From Echinococcus granulosus (lineage: Eukaryota; Platyhelminthes; Cestoda; Cyclophyllidea; Taeniidae), in contig NW_020170384.1 in the NCBI RefSeq assembly GCF_000524195.1, forward strand, positions 1,736,517 through 1,800,516: a stretch of 64,000 nt of DNA. Reading direction: 5' to 3'. A program made the position numbers and the translations under genes. Positions within the stretch are counted from its first letter, which is position 1. Each line of letters begins with the position of its first letter. The notes beneath the pieces are model-generated. The model made no database searches, was not told where the DNA came from, and saw only the letters and a list, made by a program, of their open reading frames with translations. Below are positions 17,626-30,500 of the stretch, in pieces.

Positions 17626-18009
17626 GAAATTTAAAAAGTAAAACCTCCATCATGACCTTATTTTATTCGTTGGGATCGGGACGAAGGATGTAAATTTAGG
17701 TTCCAGGACAAGCTTTTCTATCGTACAAGGCACATTACAAACCTCCAAGATAACAATAAATCTTGAAACGATGAAGTCAGAATTAATCTCCCCCATCACG
17801 CTAGTTAGATATTCTTTAAAGTGAAACGGGAAATCATTTATAAAACTTCAACCACTCGCTAACTCCACCTCGAAACGGTGAGGTGATTTCATTAAATCCA
17901 ATGGCAAACTCGTGTCACTACTGTAGTGGCAGCAAACAAACAAAAATAAGCACCTCCGTTACCACCACTATGTGTATATGATGTTCCAACTTTTTCGGCT
18001 GGGCCCAAC

Positions 18010-18025
18010 GTCACAAATATGTGAC
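18010..18025. repeat. Copy 1 of a 16-bp palindrome family
   Basis: GTCACAAATATGTGAC is a near-perfect inverted repeat. It shares 24 bp, including the following ATGTGTTC, with the reverse complement of the copy at 39050, so more than the palindrome is conserved. Confidence 0.6.
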
Positions 18026-21000
18026 ATGTGTTCCTGAGAGGTTTATAATGATCGCTGGCACCATATCACATTTTAAGCGAATCGTTTGGTTTTACAGCAA
18101 TAAAACACATGTAGAATGTTCTTGGCATGAGGGAACCAGCACTTTTTACTTAATGACCAGCAGTTAGCTCTGCCGAAAATGTAACGATACTATTGGAGCA
18201 ATAAAAAATCTGGCTAGATTTAGTGGCCACTTTTTCCCGACAACACCGTGCATGTGTTGCACAGTAATGCCACCACTTAGGCTGCTCTGTTTACACTGAC
18301 AAACTACGCTAGATCGGGCACAAAATTTGCTTCCTTACAAAAGTGCCGTGGTACGGTAAACGTCGAATATGTAGTCCACATAAAACGGTTAAGTCTCTTT
18401 CCTAGAGTAATTTCTCTTTAAATACATTTAGTAGGCGGTCCAATTGGTAGCCCGAACTAACGCAACTTGCCCAATAACTTGTCCAACCGTGATGCTGCTT
18501 ACTGTAGCAATGCTAGCAGTATCCCTTCTGCAATGTTCCGCTGGCCAAGACTGCGAAGGGCACGCTATATCAGCACACCGCCTTCCTTCCCCATGATGAA
18601 CGCCCACAAATAATAGAGACTCTCAGCATGTACAAAAACTCCAAGCCTCTATGTTCGGCTAATCTGTTATGTGATACGAAGAGAAGTCTTAAAGGTTGCG
18701 TACAAAGAGTGAAATTCAATTCTTTCGCATTACCAGTGCGTAGACTGTCGTGTCTGCGGCGAATCAAAACTCTAATGTCGCCTCCAGCGAGTCATGAAGT
18801 TCACCTGACGATAAAACGCGCACATAGCAGAGATCGAAGAGGATGCTATCCGTCGGTCGATTCCCTTGACTTTCTTCCACTTTATACAAAGCTTAGAGCT
18901 GCATAAGATGTAATGCATTCGAACGTTCTTTTTATCTCATACTGTCACTACAATCCATGTCTTGAGTAGAGGAGCAGAAAGAGTGGGGACCGCCACACAA
19001 GGTCACACAGAGTGGCGTCAGATTGCACACCCCCTATTCATCCGCTCAAGCAAAATGAACTTTTAATTAAAGCATTTTTTTCCAGTAACATCCTGCCTGT
19101 GCAATTGAGCGAAGAGGAGGTGGTGAAAATTAGTGGAGTACCTCCAAAATGCAGTTGGGCGGAAGCTATGATATCATCATCCTTAATTCAATACCTTTGA
19201 ACCACACGCCTTTCCCTTGTCTCGCCCTACAAAGGAACTGTTTACCAAAACACAGATACAACCAAAAAGGAACTTTCGCCATTGCTATACCTAAAGTGGT
19301 ACAATCGCCGAGTCGAACTTCGTGCGTGCAATTGGAGCGATAATTGCCTTAATGGAGAACATGAAAAACGCTGGATATTACCGTGCCTAAAACTGGAATA
19401 AATGAGTATGATAAATTTTACAGGGAGCACTTAAGGAGTTATTTCCAGTGAGAGGAGTTTAGAAGGGTTCTCACAATGAGGTCCATACGTATTGGGAACG
19501 GTGGAAGATAGGCATTCCGCCATTGAATAACAAGGCAGTAATGGAATTTCATTTGCATTTCACATTATTTTCTTTCATGTCTGCTGCATAGAAAACCATA
19601 ACAAAATGGCTAAGGCATTTTGTATTGTCAAATCAAGCGCCGTGACTGAGATAGCGCGATATACTACTGATGGATTGGTACACAATGAAGTAGTATGTAT
19701 GGGAGTGTACAAACTCCTTGGCCTAATAAAGACTGGCACATTTAATTTCCTCGTGAAATTAAAATGGAACATCCATTTCCGAGTTACTATTTAAAGGGTG
19801 ACTTTTAATTTCTCGATAGGAAAATACCAAATCCTAAGGCCAGCCCTATAATCTTATTAACTGATTTGACCCTTTGGTTATAATCCCAGCTTGGGGGAGA
19901 CATTTCAGAACTTTCATTCAATTCATTAACTTCTTCTTGAAATAACATTCCACCCCATGAATTTTCCACACAATTACACAAGAATTCAATCAACCAAGGG
20001 CTAAAATACAAATGTATCGTGTTTATTTTTACCCGCAGGTCCTCTTAAAATTATGATCGGCCGACTGTCGCCTTCGCATGGCAATATGTGTAATTACACA
20101 GAACTTAATTACAGATTTGGTGACTGTCTAGTGGCTATAGGAAAAAGCGTCCATTCTTTGAGTACAATCCACCTCAGTTCCACAAATATTTCTTCGTCGA
20201 GCGCATATGGGAATTAGTCTCCCTCCTTAGGGCGGATTTGTCACGACTCTAGAGTTGCCTGCCATCAGGATATTTTGCGCCAGATAATTTGTGCCCAAAT
20301 TCCATTTAGCATGCCACATTCCACTGCCCAGACCATGCATCAAAGTCTAGTTGTGCGCTATTACGTCAATGCACAGCGGTCTTACTAATGTTGTGCCTCT
20401 CTGTTGGTGCTTTAGCTTCTGCAGCTGCCTGCGTAATGCCATTAAAACCTACTGAGCTTCTAAAGAAGTGCTTCAACTGAGGCCATATGCTAAGTGCTAA
20501 GCCTTTTACCCATCTCCACAACTTTTTATCAAATGGGCGCTTTTCTTCTGCCTGTTAACTTACCAAAAATCCAAAAAAGATCCATTTTATAATTTTACTT
20601 TGTTTTGATTTTAACTAGAGTAAAAGGTGGAATAGAAATTATGAAGATACATTATTGCCAGCTAAATGGTAATTGCCACTAAGCATTAGTCAACGTTTAT
20701 ACCGAAGACAATTTCTTGGCTCCTTACCACTTTGTTGAATTCTTGTCGCGATCTGAATGCACAACATTGTAATCATAACGCCAATTCACCTATTTTAAAC
20801 AGTAAAACAAATTTTGCAACTTTGTTATGTGCATAATGTTTATCACAAATAGATTAAGTACACGCAGAAAAAGGTGGCGCTGCAAAACAATTCCCTCGAT
20901 TTGGTGACGCAATATTTGTCCAATGAGGCTTGGACGACTGAAAGTGCTTAAAATTAGTGGCATGACAAAGGAAATTGTGGACTACCTTCCCTGGTGTAAC

Positions 21001-23689
21001 AATAATCAAGACACAATGAATTGTTGTGCCATAATTCGATGCGTGTGGTTTTTTTGGTTTGGTGTTCAGGAGACGCCTACCGGCATCATAACAACTGGTG
21101 GGAAGCATACATCATACTCTCACCTCTTTCTTTCCCTCCATTCAGCTACATTAATCGTCGTGTTGCCTTTCAGTGCTTACTGATGGAGGGTTTAATGGGA
21201 CTGTGAGACTGCAGCCTTTTATATCTATAAATGATAAACTTGGGTCTTGTCTCCGGACACATGAGTTGAAAGATTCGGGTTCTTGATGGTTTGAAATGGA
21301 ATGAGGCCATAATGACTGCTGCGTAGATGTAGCAAAGTAGGATGTCTTTTGAGCACCTTTCCCCGTGTAGGCATCAGCAGAAAAGAATCTCTGAGCAGTA
21401 GACACACCTAATAAATAAAATCGAGTAGTCAGGTCAAATGCAAACATCTTTCATGTTATGCAGATTCAGAGAGAGATAATGTTGTTTGACACGTTCTTAT
21501 TATTCTATCAACGTGAGTAAACGCTACGCGTAAGTGGGATTACCTCTGTGGGCATTAGCGTGAGGGTGCAAATTTCAGCCTAAACACCCATTTATAGCTT
21601 ATCATAAAGGCTATAAGATTGCGGGATTTTATATTCCTCCATGATGGAATACACCCATACTTCTGTCTTAATCTTCCTTTGGGTAAATAAAAAAGGCAGC
21701 TGTGCCCTCAACGAAAGGCGATGCTAGATGGCTAAAAGGGTTCCTTTTCTTTATCATGCACGACTTGATACATTGTCAATACAAAGCCATCTATCTAATA
21801 AAATAAGACTCAGACTAAACTTGTTGTAAAAACGGAGAGGGGGTGTGTTAGGTCGCAGACTTATGGGACACATGCAATCTTGAAATAGTACCTTATTTCA
21901 AAACCCCAAACAGATACGCATTAGATACCTCCTTCGCACATACATATATAGTCCTGAGGCAGTAATTCTATCAATATCCCTCTCCACTTTCAAGGACTTG
22001 CGTTTATACACATTCACAACCACAAAGTACGACAGTAACAAACGCCTTACATATCTCAGGTAGTGTTATTTGAAAGAATGCCGGATTTTTGTGCAAAAAA
22101 AATTAGGGGGATAGGCTTTGCTGAAGCCATCATAATGCTTTTCACCATTTGTTTGACTGTTTGTTATTAAAACTTCGCCTTAAGAGGAGCTTTGCGACGG
22201 TAATAAAGCGGGATAGAGCAAGGGCACTATACAACCCTTAACTCTTAATCTGGGTGGGCTGACAGGAGGTGTGTTAATTGTTTGCAAAGTGCTAAGTATA
22301 ATTGCTTAAGCGCCGTCAACCTTACTGTGGTTTGTATGCTATGTCATATGCGGATCTGACACTAAATGGAAGCGACCTTTGAAGTAGCGCAATGCTGATA
22401 AATTCATGCATTCAAATTACTTTTAAATCTGTTTCCTAATGAACTGCTCTTGAAGGAATTCGCAGTTGATTTACTCATTTTTTGAGATAAATATATTGTT
22501 ACGGATGCTTTGCAGTGTTGTCCTCATCGTGATCTGTAGGGAAGATTGAGTAGCAACTTCAGACCCCGTTTGAGCGAATATTTGATTTCCGATGTCTGAA
22601 ACAGCTTTAAAATAATCTTGGTTAAAACCTAGAAGTACTATTATTTTTAAAACTGATGAATCCATCCAAAAAAAAATTAGTGCTCTTGGGACTGAATAAT
22701 GTCATGGGAAAACTGGACATTCAGATATGAGGCAATTAACGCCCTTTGTTTCTTCCAACCAATACTGATATATTAAGTGAGAAAGTTACTATCCCAAATG
22801 CATTATTCTACCATACGGCGTGATTGGTGGTACTGTTTCAAAGACCCGTATACGAAATAATTTGTTCCATTATAACTTACTTGACAATTATCATCAAAGA
22901 AGTACAGAATCCCAAGGATACAGTTTTATGTTAACAGCATCAAAGCGCGTCAAAAATACCACGATTTTGCATTTTAGCGGCAAAATTTATTCTTAAAAGT
23001 TAATCTAGATTGTTGATGATAAGGGGATAACAGCAGAACTCATATATAATTATGGTGATCACATGTACAGAAGGAAAAGAAACGACGGAAATGAAGCATG
23101 TTTGGCACTTAAAACGCCAGTGAAGGCTATGCAAGTAAGCTGTTCTAGTACTCATCGTCCAACATATGTTCAATTAGAAGGAAGAAAGAATGGGAGGTCA
23201 CCCTACATTTGCTAGTTGTCCCACCCCCAATGTCTCTAATGCTCTCAATCGATGAAATAGGTCATGCCTTTTATGCAATATTATTTTCCTCTGTCCTTAC
23301 CCGTCCAGAATACGGCAAATTCCACAGACGTCCCGGGATTAGAGCACCCTCTTTTTGGTGCTGTGACATACACGTTTCCCCTTCTTCAACGATTCAAAGA
23401 AGCGAAAATTCCGATTCCTCAAAATCTTACCCGATTTTTACCAGACCAAAAAACAAACCATATTCTGCAATATGGAGTCATTATTTTTGCTAATGACATG
23501 GATAAAAAACGCCTGTCCATACACAAATGGTTGCAACAGACACAAAAGTAGTAAAAAGTTAGGAGTGACGGAGAGTGCGTTCGATGTACAAGAAACATGT
23601 GGAATTTTGCCCGTCATACAAAGCGCAGATCTAGAAGGACGTATTTGTTGGTTGGCTGCTGCAGTGTGCTGCCACAGAGGTCACTGCTG

Positions 23690-23766
23690 CTACTCTGGAT
23701 GAGCCGGCTGTTGAGCGTCCAGCTGTAACTTCATAGCGAATTTCTGCGCATCATCTTGCATGGCGG
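23690..23766 (-). CDS. Unknown small gene, last exon with stop
   Basis: After the acceptor ccttcag it completes an Ala codon and reads AMQDDAQKFAMKLQLDAQQ to PAHPE and TAG (23692-23690). Frame continuity from exon 2 is exact. Confidence 0.75.
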
Positions 23767-24554
23767 CTGAAGGTAGGACACGAGAACGGTTACTTTGAGG
23801 CGCCAGTACGTATTCCGCCAATCCAAAGGCCCGCACAAATTGGGCTTCTTACTTATGGGCAGGGTTACTTAACAGCAATATTAAAGTGTCTAGACATCCT
23901 ATGTAGCGTTTCGGGGCATCAATGCTATTAAACGTAAATTGTACAGAACCAGCTCCTGCTTTAGCTGTGCTACATTTCAATGCATGGGATTTCAAGGCAT
24001 GATTGGAGAAGGCGAATCACTTACCGGCTGTCGACCAGAATTGAACGGAGTGTACAAGTCGTGAATGCTCTTCGAGAAGACGGAAAAATTCTTTTTCCCG
24101 ACCAGCGGCTTCAACACGTGTAAACTCGAAAGCGAATTCGGTGTTGCGACGTCGGTTAACGCGGTCGGCTATTGATTGCCGGCGTACCCGCATTTCCTGA
24201 TCACTGGAGGCTAGAAGTGGAGCACAAGTAAGATAATTAAACTTCATTAGAATAATTGCCTGTGGCATGATACAAAGTAGATGGAAAGGCTTTAGCGTTT
24301 CAGTCATGTCGAAGGTATAGACGTTGAATACTAGAATAGGACTCACCATCGCGCAAGCCAAGTCGGGAATCTACAGAATCTTGCAAGACATCATCATCAG
24401 CTTCGTCAATCTCAACCATGTCATATTCACCTTTTTCATTCAGCAACTCAATGCTTACAACAGATTGACTCCTTTGATTTTGTGATGGAAGGGAATTCTC
24501 AGACATGGGACCCAAGGAAACAGTTCTGCTCATCCCAGGAATGGTAGCAGCCAT
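23690..24554 (-). CDS. Small three-exon gene, unrecognised 156-residue protein
   Basis: Exons are 24554-24347, 24210-24025 and 23766-23690 on the minus strand. Both introns have good donors (gtgagt, gtaagt) and pyrimidine-rich acceptors, and phases match at both junctions (1 to 1). The ATG at 24554 opens a Ser-rich N-terminus, followed by an acidic patch around EIDEADDDVLQD, a basic segment RVRRQSIADRVNRRRN, a charged helix with VEAAGREKEFFRLLEEHSRL, and a Gln-rich helical tail ending PAHPE then TAG. No signal peptide, membrane segment or catalytic motif is seen. It looks like a small soluble, partly helical protein, perhaps an adaptor or complex subunit, but I do not recognise the family. 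It lies downstream of the spectrin gene on the same strand and converges with VPS4. The gene structure is well supported; the function is unknown. Confidence 0.8.
24025..24210 (-). CDS. Unknown small gene, exon 2
   Basis: After the acceptor cttctag it completes an Ala codon and reads SSDQEMRVRRQSIADRV through the charged helix to VQFWSTA. It ends with one base of a codon at a consensus donor gtaagt. Confidence 0.82.
24347..24554 (-). CDS. Unknown small gene, exon 1
   Basis: Begins ATG at 24554 (MAATIPGMSRTVSLGP) and encodes 69 codons plus one base, with the acidic EADDD stretch. It ends at the donor gtgagt. Confidence 0.8.
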
Positions 24555-24684
24555 GATTTTGCACCTCTCCGCCCTTTGTAGTACCTACGTAGTCGCCTGA
24601 CTCCACTCTGGTTTATATGACCAGAAGGATTGTCTTCACCACACCCACCATTCAGACGGCGACCTTGAAAGTTGCCTTCCTCTG

Positions 24685-24689
24685 ATTGG
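24685..24689 (-). promoter_or_regulatory. Inverted CCAAT box upstream of the small gene
   Basis: On the minus strand the sequence reads cagCCAATcagagg about 130 bp before the ATG at 24554. The extended match to CCAATCAG is good. No TATA box was identified. Confidence 0.35.
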
Positions 24690-27600
24690 CTGCGGACATT
24701 TTAGTCGTTATAGCCGCGTGTGCATTACTGCGGGAATGTGATGGAGGAGGTAAACCATTTTTGTGCGGTGATGTTCCTACACTTGTGTGAAGCCGAGGTG
24801 TCAACAGCATAGACATTCCTTTACCAAAACAGCTGTTTGCAGTCTGTTTATAAATAATGTTATCTATCGGGTTGTGTGATGCAAGAGTTTCAGGTTACAG
24901 AGTACAAAATTACAGGCATTTAAATCTACTCTAATCAGTGCAAGAGGGAGAAATCGTTTTGCCTAACCGACTATGGGGTCGGTGCAGTGCGCTGATTCGA
25001 TTTAGACGTTTGTTAGGCTTGACATCACCTGACTTAGACGTACCTTATGATGAAATCTTGAGAAGGAATTGGGATTTGCCTGTGTTCTGCGATGGTTGAA
25101 GTATGAATGGACAGTATAATTCTAAAGGTGACGAATTTTGTTTTCAATAGTCTAGATGGCAAAATGGGTGCAGTTACTCAAAGCTAATTTTTCTGATCTC
25201 GTATTTATAACATAGGCCGCCAGAAGCTACCTAGGCGTGGACGTTAGAAGTAGGAAGAGTCGACTTCAAGTTTTAAATAAGTGGATTTCCTCCACTTCTG
25301 AGGATGCTTCGTGTCTACGGGAGGACTGGTTTATTTAGTTTGATTATTTCCCCCATCAGGGACTAAAAAGACTACTTTATCAAGCAAAATTGGATGAGGT
25401 AGTGAAATCGCAAGAAAGTAAGTCCTTGTTGCTCACTTGAAAGACCGTCCTTCTTCCGGTATATTATTTCCATTGCTGGGTCGCAAAACACTAATTTCAA
25501 TCCAAATGTATCAACTCAAGCTTTTATACTTTTTAGACGATTATTACACTTAATTATAAACTACTGTTGAAAGTACTGCTGCGTTTTACTCAAAAGCAAA
25601 GTAAATTGAAGTTCCCGTTGAATTTATGTCCATTGAAAAGGCCGATGCAAACAGCTTACTTTTATTCACTACTTAGAGTGCCTTCTAAAATTATGATAAG
25701 GGTAACACTGGCCATAGCATTCCTTTAGAGCTACTCAAAAATACATCAAACAATTTTCCAGCCTTGAATGCGACGACAATTCAAAGATGTACTTTTAAGT
25801 CGCGAATGTTGGTATTTGCTTTTGGACGGTGTAAGGCCTCCACTTAACCATTGCGTCAAACCTAGCTACTGTGAATTCAAATTAGTTAATTATCTCTTAA
25901 ATGTTGAGTGACATTGAAGTCAAGAAAAAAGGCGGGTGGTCTTTTCAAAAAAGAAACCTGTTTATAAATCACCAAAACCGGAACCTGTATTTCTTTTGGC
26001 CAGCACCCCAACTCAACATCAGCAAATTCGAGGCATCATGCATGAGCCAAAATTAATTCACTTGCGTTTATTGCCCTGAGAATCCCTCCCAAATAAGAAA
26101 CTCTTCTTTGCTTTCTTTTTTACGAATTTCCAAATTACTAAGTCGGTTGCAAATCCAACTAAACTTTCATAGAACCCTTTTGAAACCTGTAGATCTTCTT
26201 TTTGGTTTTTGCTTATTTTGAAAAGAGATAACTCCATTTCCAGTTGACTGAGCATTTGTGCACAGGCTGTTACCACAAGCGAAATAAAAGCGCTATTTGT
26301 CTTTAACTAGGATATGAAAGCACTCCGAAATATGCCTAAGATGCGTGATTGGATGCCACTGCAATGCAATTCCTTTTATGTTGACTTTGCGATAACGAAA
26401 CGTCATTGAGGTGCCTCAATAACAACAATTTCTTGGCAATTTTGCCTCCTAAAGATGATTTCAAAAGCGGCGCCTCAAGTGGTGTTTCAATTAAGAGGGG
26501 AAAATCGCCTCACACATAGAAATGCTTCTGTTCCGCTTAGAAAAAAAAATAGAAAGTTGGAATAACAAATGATCCTCTTTACAAATGCTTCGCATTACTG
26601 CAGAATTATAACAGCCTAATGCGACATTTGCGTGGATCGGAGACCGTGCCACGAAACTGCCACGTCTGCATTCCATTGTGGCTATTTGACAGGAGCTATT
26701 AGAGTGAAATTAGTAAGTCCAGTAGGAAAAGCCTCAGGGCGAAGACTGCTGCCACAAGGCGCAATGGCCTCTTAGAAATACGGATTGCATAGGCTTTCAC
26801 AATCACCGGATAACATGAAAAAAGTATGTGATCTTTGATACAAAGCGATTAGATGGTGACCTCTTTCAGGCAGCAACATCAAGTGCAGCCTAGTGCAAAA
26901 TAACCCGCACGGAGTGTAACTCATAGCTTTGAGACCTAGAAAATAACTCGTAAATTATTTATTGAGCAGAAAATGGGTGATTCACATTGTTTTTGCTTCG
27001 AGCGGTGCACTTCTTGCTAAGACTCTGAAGATAGGCTAATTACACAGCACTAGCATTATGGAATTATTTATTATCTTATTCGCCCATTCATTGAATCCTT
27101 CTGGAATGATTTATTTTACTCGACACAGTCACCTGAATATTAAGTAAAAGTACCTGCCCCAAAATGGACACTGAAATACCAATTTGTTGGCCTTCCATCG
27201 ATCTGATTAGGTTGGCACATATTTGTCAAAGAAGAAAGGACCTATTCATTTAAAAACCTGAGGAGCAGTTACATTTAAACCTTAATCCCGATTGATGAAT
27301 GTGCCTGCCCTTTCTATTGTCTACTAATGCTTGGGCCGCACTCCTCTGAGGCATTCCATCCGGTCATATGACTGCTGTGTGCGGCCGTACTTGTCTTTTG
27401 TTGTAATAACTAGGTGATGGCAGAGTATCTAAAAGGGAAAAAGGGCGACTTGTTTGCTCTTCTGAGACCATTGCTACCAAATGATGGGTCAGATAAACGG
27501 TAATTGAGGATAATGTGCAAACTAGGCTAGACCCAATGCATGCTGCACTTTTGACAAACGAAGGGAGGCAATTGATGTGGAATTCTGCAACAGGGTCATT

Positions 27601-27849
27601 CACACTAGCCTAACCCTAATCGAATTTCTAGCAAACTAGTTTCTATTTTACTACTTATGTATTTGGGAACGATATGTATAGATGAAGGCACTGAAGGACA
27701 ATTTAGCATGTTGTGCAACTGATGCTACGAACCTAAATGCAATTAAATTTACTAGACCTGAGTAGAAATGATTGCCAAACAATACGATTTTGTTTAATAT
27801 TTAAGTATTTATCAGGTTCCTTTGTAATGCATTAATTTTTTTTAACTCT

Positions 27850-27960
27850 CGGTTTTGGCAACGGGTCACATAGGGTCGCCGCCATCGTACCTGCACCGGG
27901 ACAACCGGGGCTCTACAGCAATAGTAGCCCCTGTTTTTAATCCCAAGTTCAAACAATAAA
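27850..27960 (+). repeat. LTR-like dispersed repeat, copy A
   Basis: The block starting GGTTTTGGCAACGGGTCACA aligns with GGTTTTGGTAAGGGGCCACG of the copy at 48.5 kb and continues through a CpG-rich segment. It is diverged and fragmentary. Confidence 0.5.
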
Positions 27961-28204
27961 CAAGTGTTTTTACTATCTCGTAATTGAGTTTATTTATAAT
28001 TAACACATAAGATAAGTCGTATCTCACCTCCTATTGGGATCCTCCAAATAACTACAGAAACAGAAAGTGTGGACGGATGCCGTAACGTATAAAATTTATT
28101 TGGAATCAAAACAAATTAGAAATCGCTTCAAATCTGAGCATAAAGAGGAGCAAAATAGGCAGAAAAGTTAATTGCCTCTAGTGTATGGATACTAGGTCAC
28201 CAGC

Positions 28205-28220
28205 GTCACACACATGTGAC
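28205..28220. repeat. Copy 2 of the 16-bp palindrome family
   Basis: GTCACACACATGTGAC, followed by a second GTC. Flanks are only weakly like the other copies. Confidence 0.4.
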
Positions 28221-29994
28221 GTCGGGTTTTGCTAACTAGCTTCTCAGGTCACGATTGTGTGGCAATTTCAGTTCAAAAGAGGTAAACTGATTCAGACACC
28301 TGAAGGAAATAAAGAGCAAGAGAACACCGAGGTGGCTGTGATGGTTGAGGATCCTCTGTGACTCTTGTAGGCAACGTGTTAAAATTTGTTTACCTTAAAC
28401 AAATCAAGATGTGGCTTAAAATGACTCGAACTGTAAACAGATTGTGTTAAAATTTTTAAAGTCACTGGAGTTTGCAGACAAATATGCTGTTATTTGAGTG
28501 CGCTTAGTAGGGTTTCAGATTTATTCTTGCATCAATTAAGTTCCCTCTGGCAAGAGGCAGGAAATAAACCTCCGGGGAATTTTATACGGGAAATTTGATG
28601 CATCCCATATCTGGAATGAAAGAAGACAGGGGATCATATTTAAGTCAGTAGTCGGTAGTGCCCAAACAAACAAATATACCAGAGGGTAGTGAAGGGAATT
28701 GTTCAAATACCTTTCCCATCTGCACTGGAAACGGTGTATCAGCAAGCCAGTGGGATTTACAAGCCGATCCCAAGCATATGTTTGAAGGGCTTTTTGAGCG
28801 ATAGCATGAAGATAGTGTGGGCGTGTTGACTTACCTCTCAAGTGACATGGAGGTCATAGGGACTATTTTTAGGAAATTATAGGTCGTTTTAAATCCACTT
28901 TCTCGACCTAATTATAATAATTTGTGAAGCATTTTTGATGCTTCGGTGGACCGGAATATCAGTTTTGATGGGTGAACAGATTTGCAACGTTTCGTGGATT
29001 AAATTTAGGCAAAATACGATTTCTTCACTCATCTCTCTCAAGTGATCCAAATACTTTAAGATGTTGCTAATTTTTGCACTATTTAGTTAAAAAATTGATA
29101 AAATTAATGGAATGTGGCCGCTCTACTAATGGAACGTGGCTTTTGGCCATCCGAAATAACTCTATTCGGACAATTTTTTCAATGGACAAAATGGACTAGA
29201 GGGTAAATAAATCAAAGACTGAATCGACATTTGGAATGCGCCCTGCCAGCGTCACGTAGACGTCGCGACGCACTGACGTTCTTGCATGGACCCCGTAGTG
29301 AAGAGCTTGGAACTTGTGTTCTCCATCGGTTTATATTCGATCGCATAGTAAAATGACTGGTGGAGTTTGAAACAACGAGTAATGCAGGATATCCTTTGCT
29401 TGAGGCCATTTGCATGTTTTGGTTCAAAGGATGGTGTCGCATTAGAGCAATAAAGCATCTGAGCTGTGATTGTTAAATTTCCTTTAGGACCTCGATGGTG
29501 AATGCCTTAGGAAAGTTTTCACTAAGGTCTTGCATATTTGGATAAAGTGGATCCCTTAATTAAAGTTTAAGCATGAAATTAATCATTTATTGTTCCGCTA
29601 TAAATAACACCCTTTCCCAAGCTGGTCTAGACAAACCTTAACAGATTGAGCCAACATACAGTGGACTATGGCGTTCTGATTCATCTGTAAGCCCATAAAC
29701 TCACCCAGGAATGTGGATGAAATTTTATTAACACTGTACAAGACGACAAAGAGACTATAGGTGTGAATAAACTAAGGATTTAACTCAAGACCCCTGAAGA
29801 ACTAGCGCTGCAGCTAAATATAAACTTACACAATGATAAATTTGCTACTCGATGATGTAGGTCTCTTCAAATGTTTTGTTACAACTATTTAAAATTATTA
29901 TCGCACCTCTAAAGATGGTGAAACATTGGACACGAACTTCATTGTGCACAGTCAAAGAACTGTGGTAAAGCAACTTTACTATTTAATTACACAT

Positions 29995-30085
29995 TACCGG
30001 TTTGTGGCTCCCTGGGACTTCCCAGACTGTAAATAAAGGCGTGAAGGTGGGCAGAATATGTATTGTTACCTCCGTAACGAGCCTT
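29995..30085 (-). repeat. LTR-like dispersed repeat, copy E (partial)
   Basis: On the minus strand it carries AATACATATTCTGCCC and then TCTGGGAAGTCCCAGGGAG, ending near GGTAATG. This matches the 3' half of copy D (AATACATATTC, CTGGGAAGTCTCGGCGAG, GGTAATGG) in order and spacing. Confidence 0.5.
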
Positions 30086-30319
30086 CCCAGATGGATCATG
30101 TCTAAAATTACTTCGGTTGTTAATAGCTTTCCTGCAGAACACGGGCATAATGTAGTTACCAAAGGTGGACGCCATTTCCAACCCTTCTATTAGGGCGTCG
30201 CCACAGATTCTCCCATCCCCAGCATACATCCTTCTTTCGTCACATTAAGGTTTGACATTCAGTAATAGGAATAGGAGTGGTGTTCTCTGGGGTTAAGTTT
30301 ACTTCTCGCTCCCGTTTAT

Positions 30320-30500
30320 ATAGCGCCCTGAGACACCCCTGAAGACGAAAGGCATAATACTTAGGTAAAATATTTATTGCCGACGCAGCGAGGGGCCAAG
30401 GGATACTAGTACGGCCCGGAGGCCAAACCGCCCAGCGGAAGTCCAGTCGCGGAGCCCTAAGTGCCCGAGAAACCAAAACGAACAGAAGTAAACACATTTT
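30320..30500 (-). repeat. LTR-like dispersed repeat, copy C
   Basis: On the minus strand it reads GTTTACTTCTG, CGTTTTGGTTTCTCGGGCAC, TAGGGCTCCGCG, GGCCTCCGGG, then AATAAATATTTTACC and CGTCTTCAGGGGTGTCTCAG. The order of blocks is the same as in copies B and D. Confidence 0.55.

Larger units (their letters stand above)
12732..23689. other. Intergenic region between VPS4 and the small minus-strand gene
   Basis: About 11 kb between two convergent genes. Besides the GC-rich block, the G-run and one palindrome listed separately, I see only chance-length open frames. The one reading most like protein is 19012-19200 (core LSEEEVVKISGVPP), but it has no partner exon. Confidence 0.5.

Noticed and set aside
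23209..23702. Plus-strand frames just downstream of the small gene
   Set aside because: No consistent splice sites or family motifs; the region lies in the 3' flank of the minus-strand gene.
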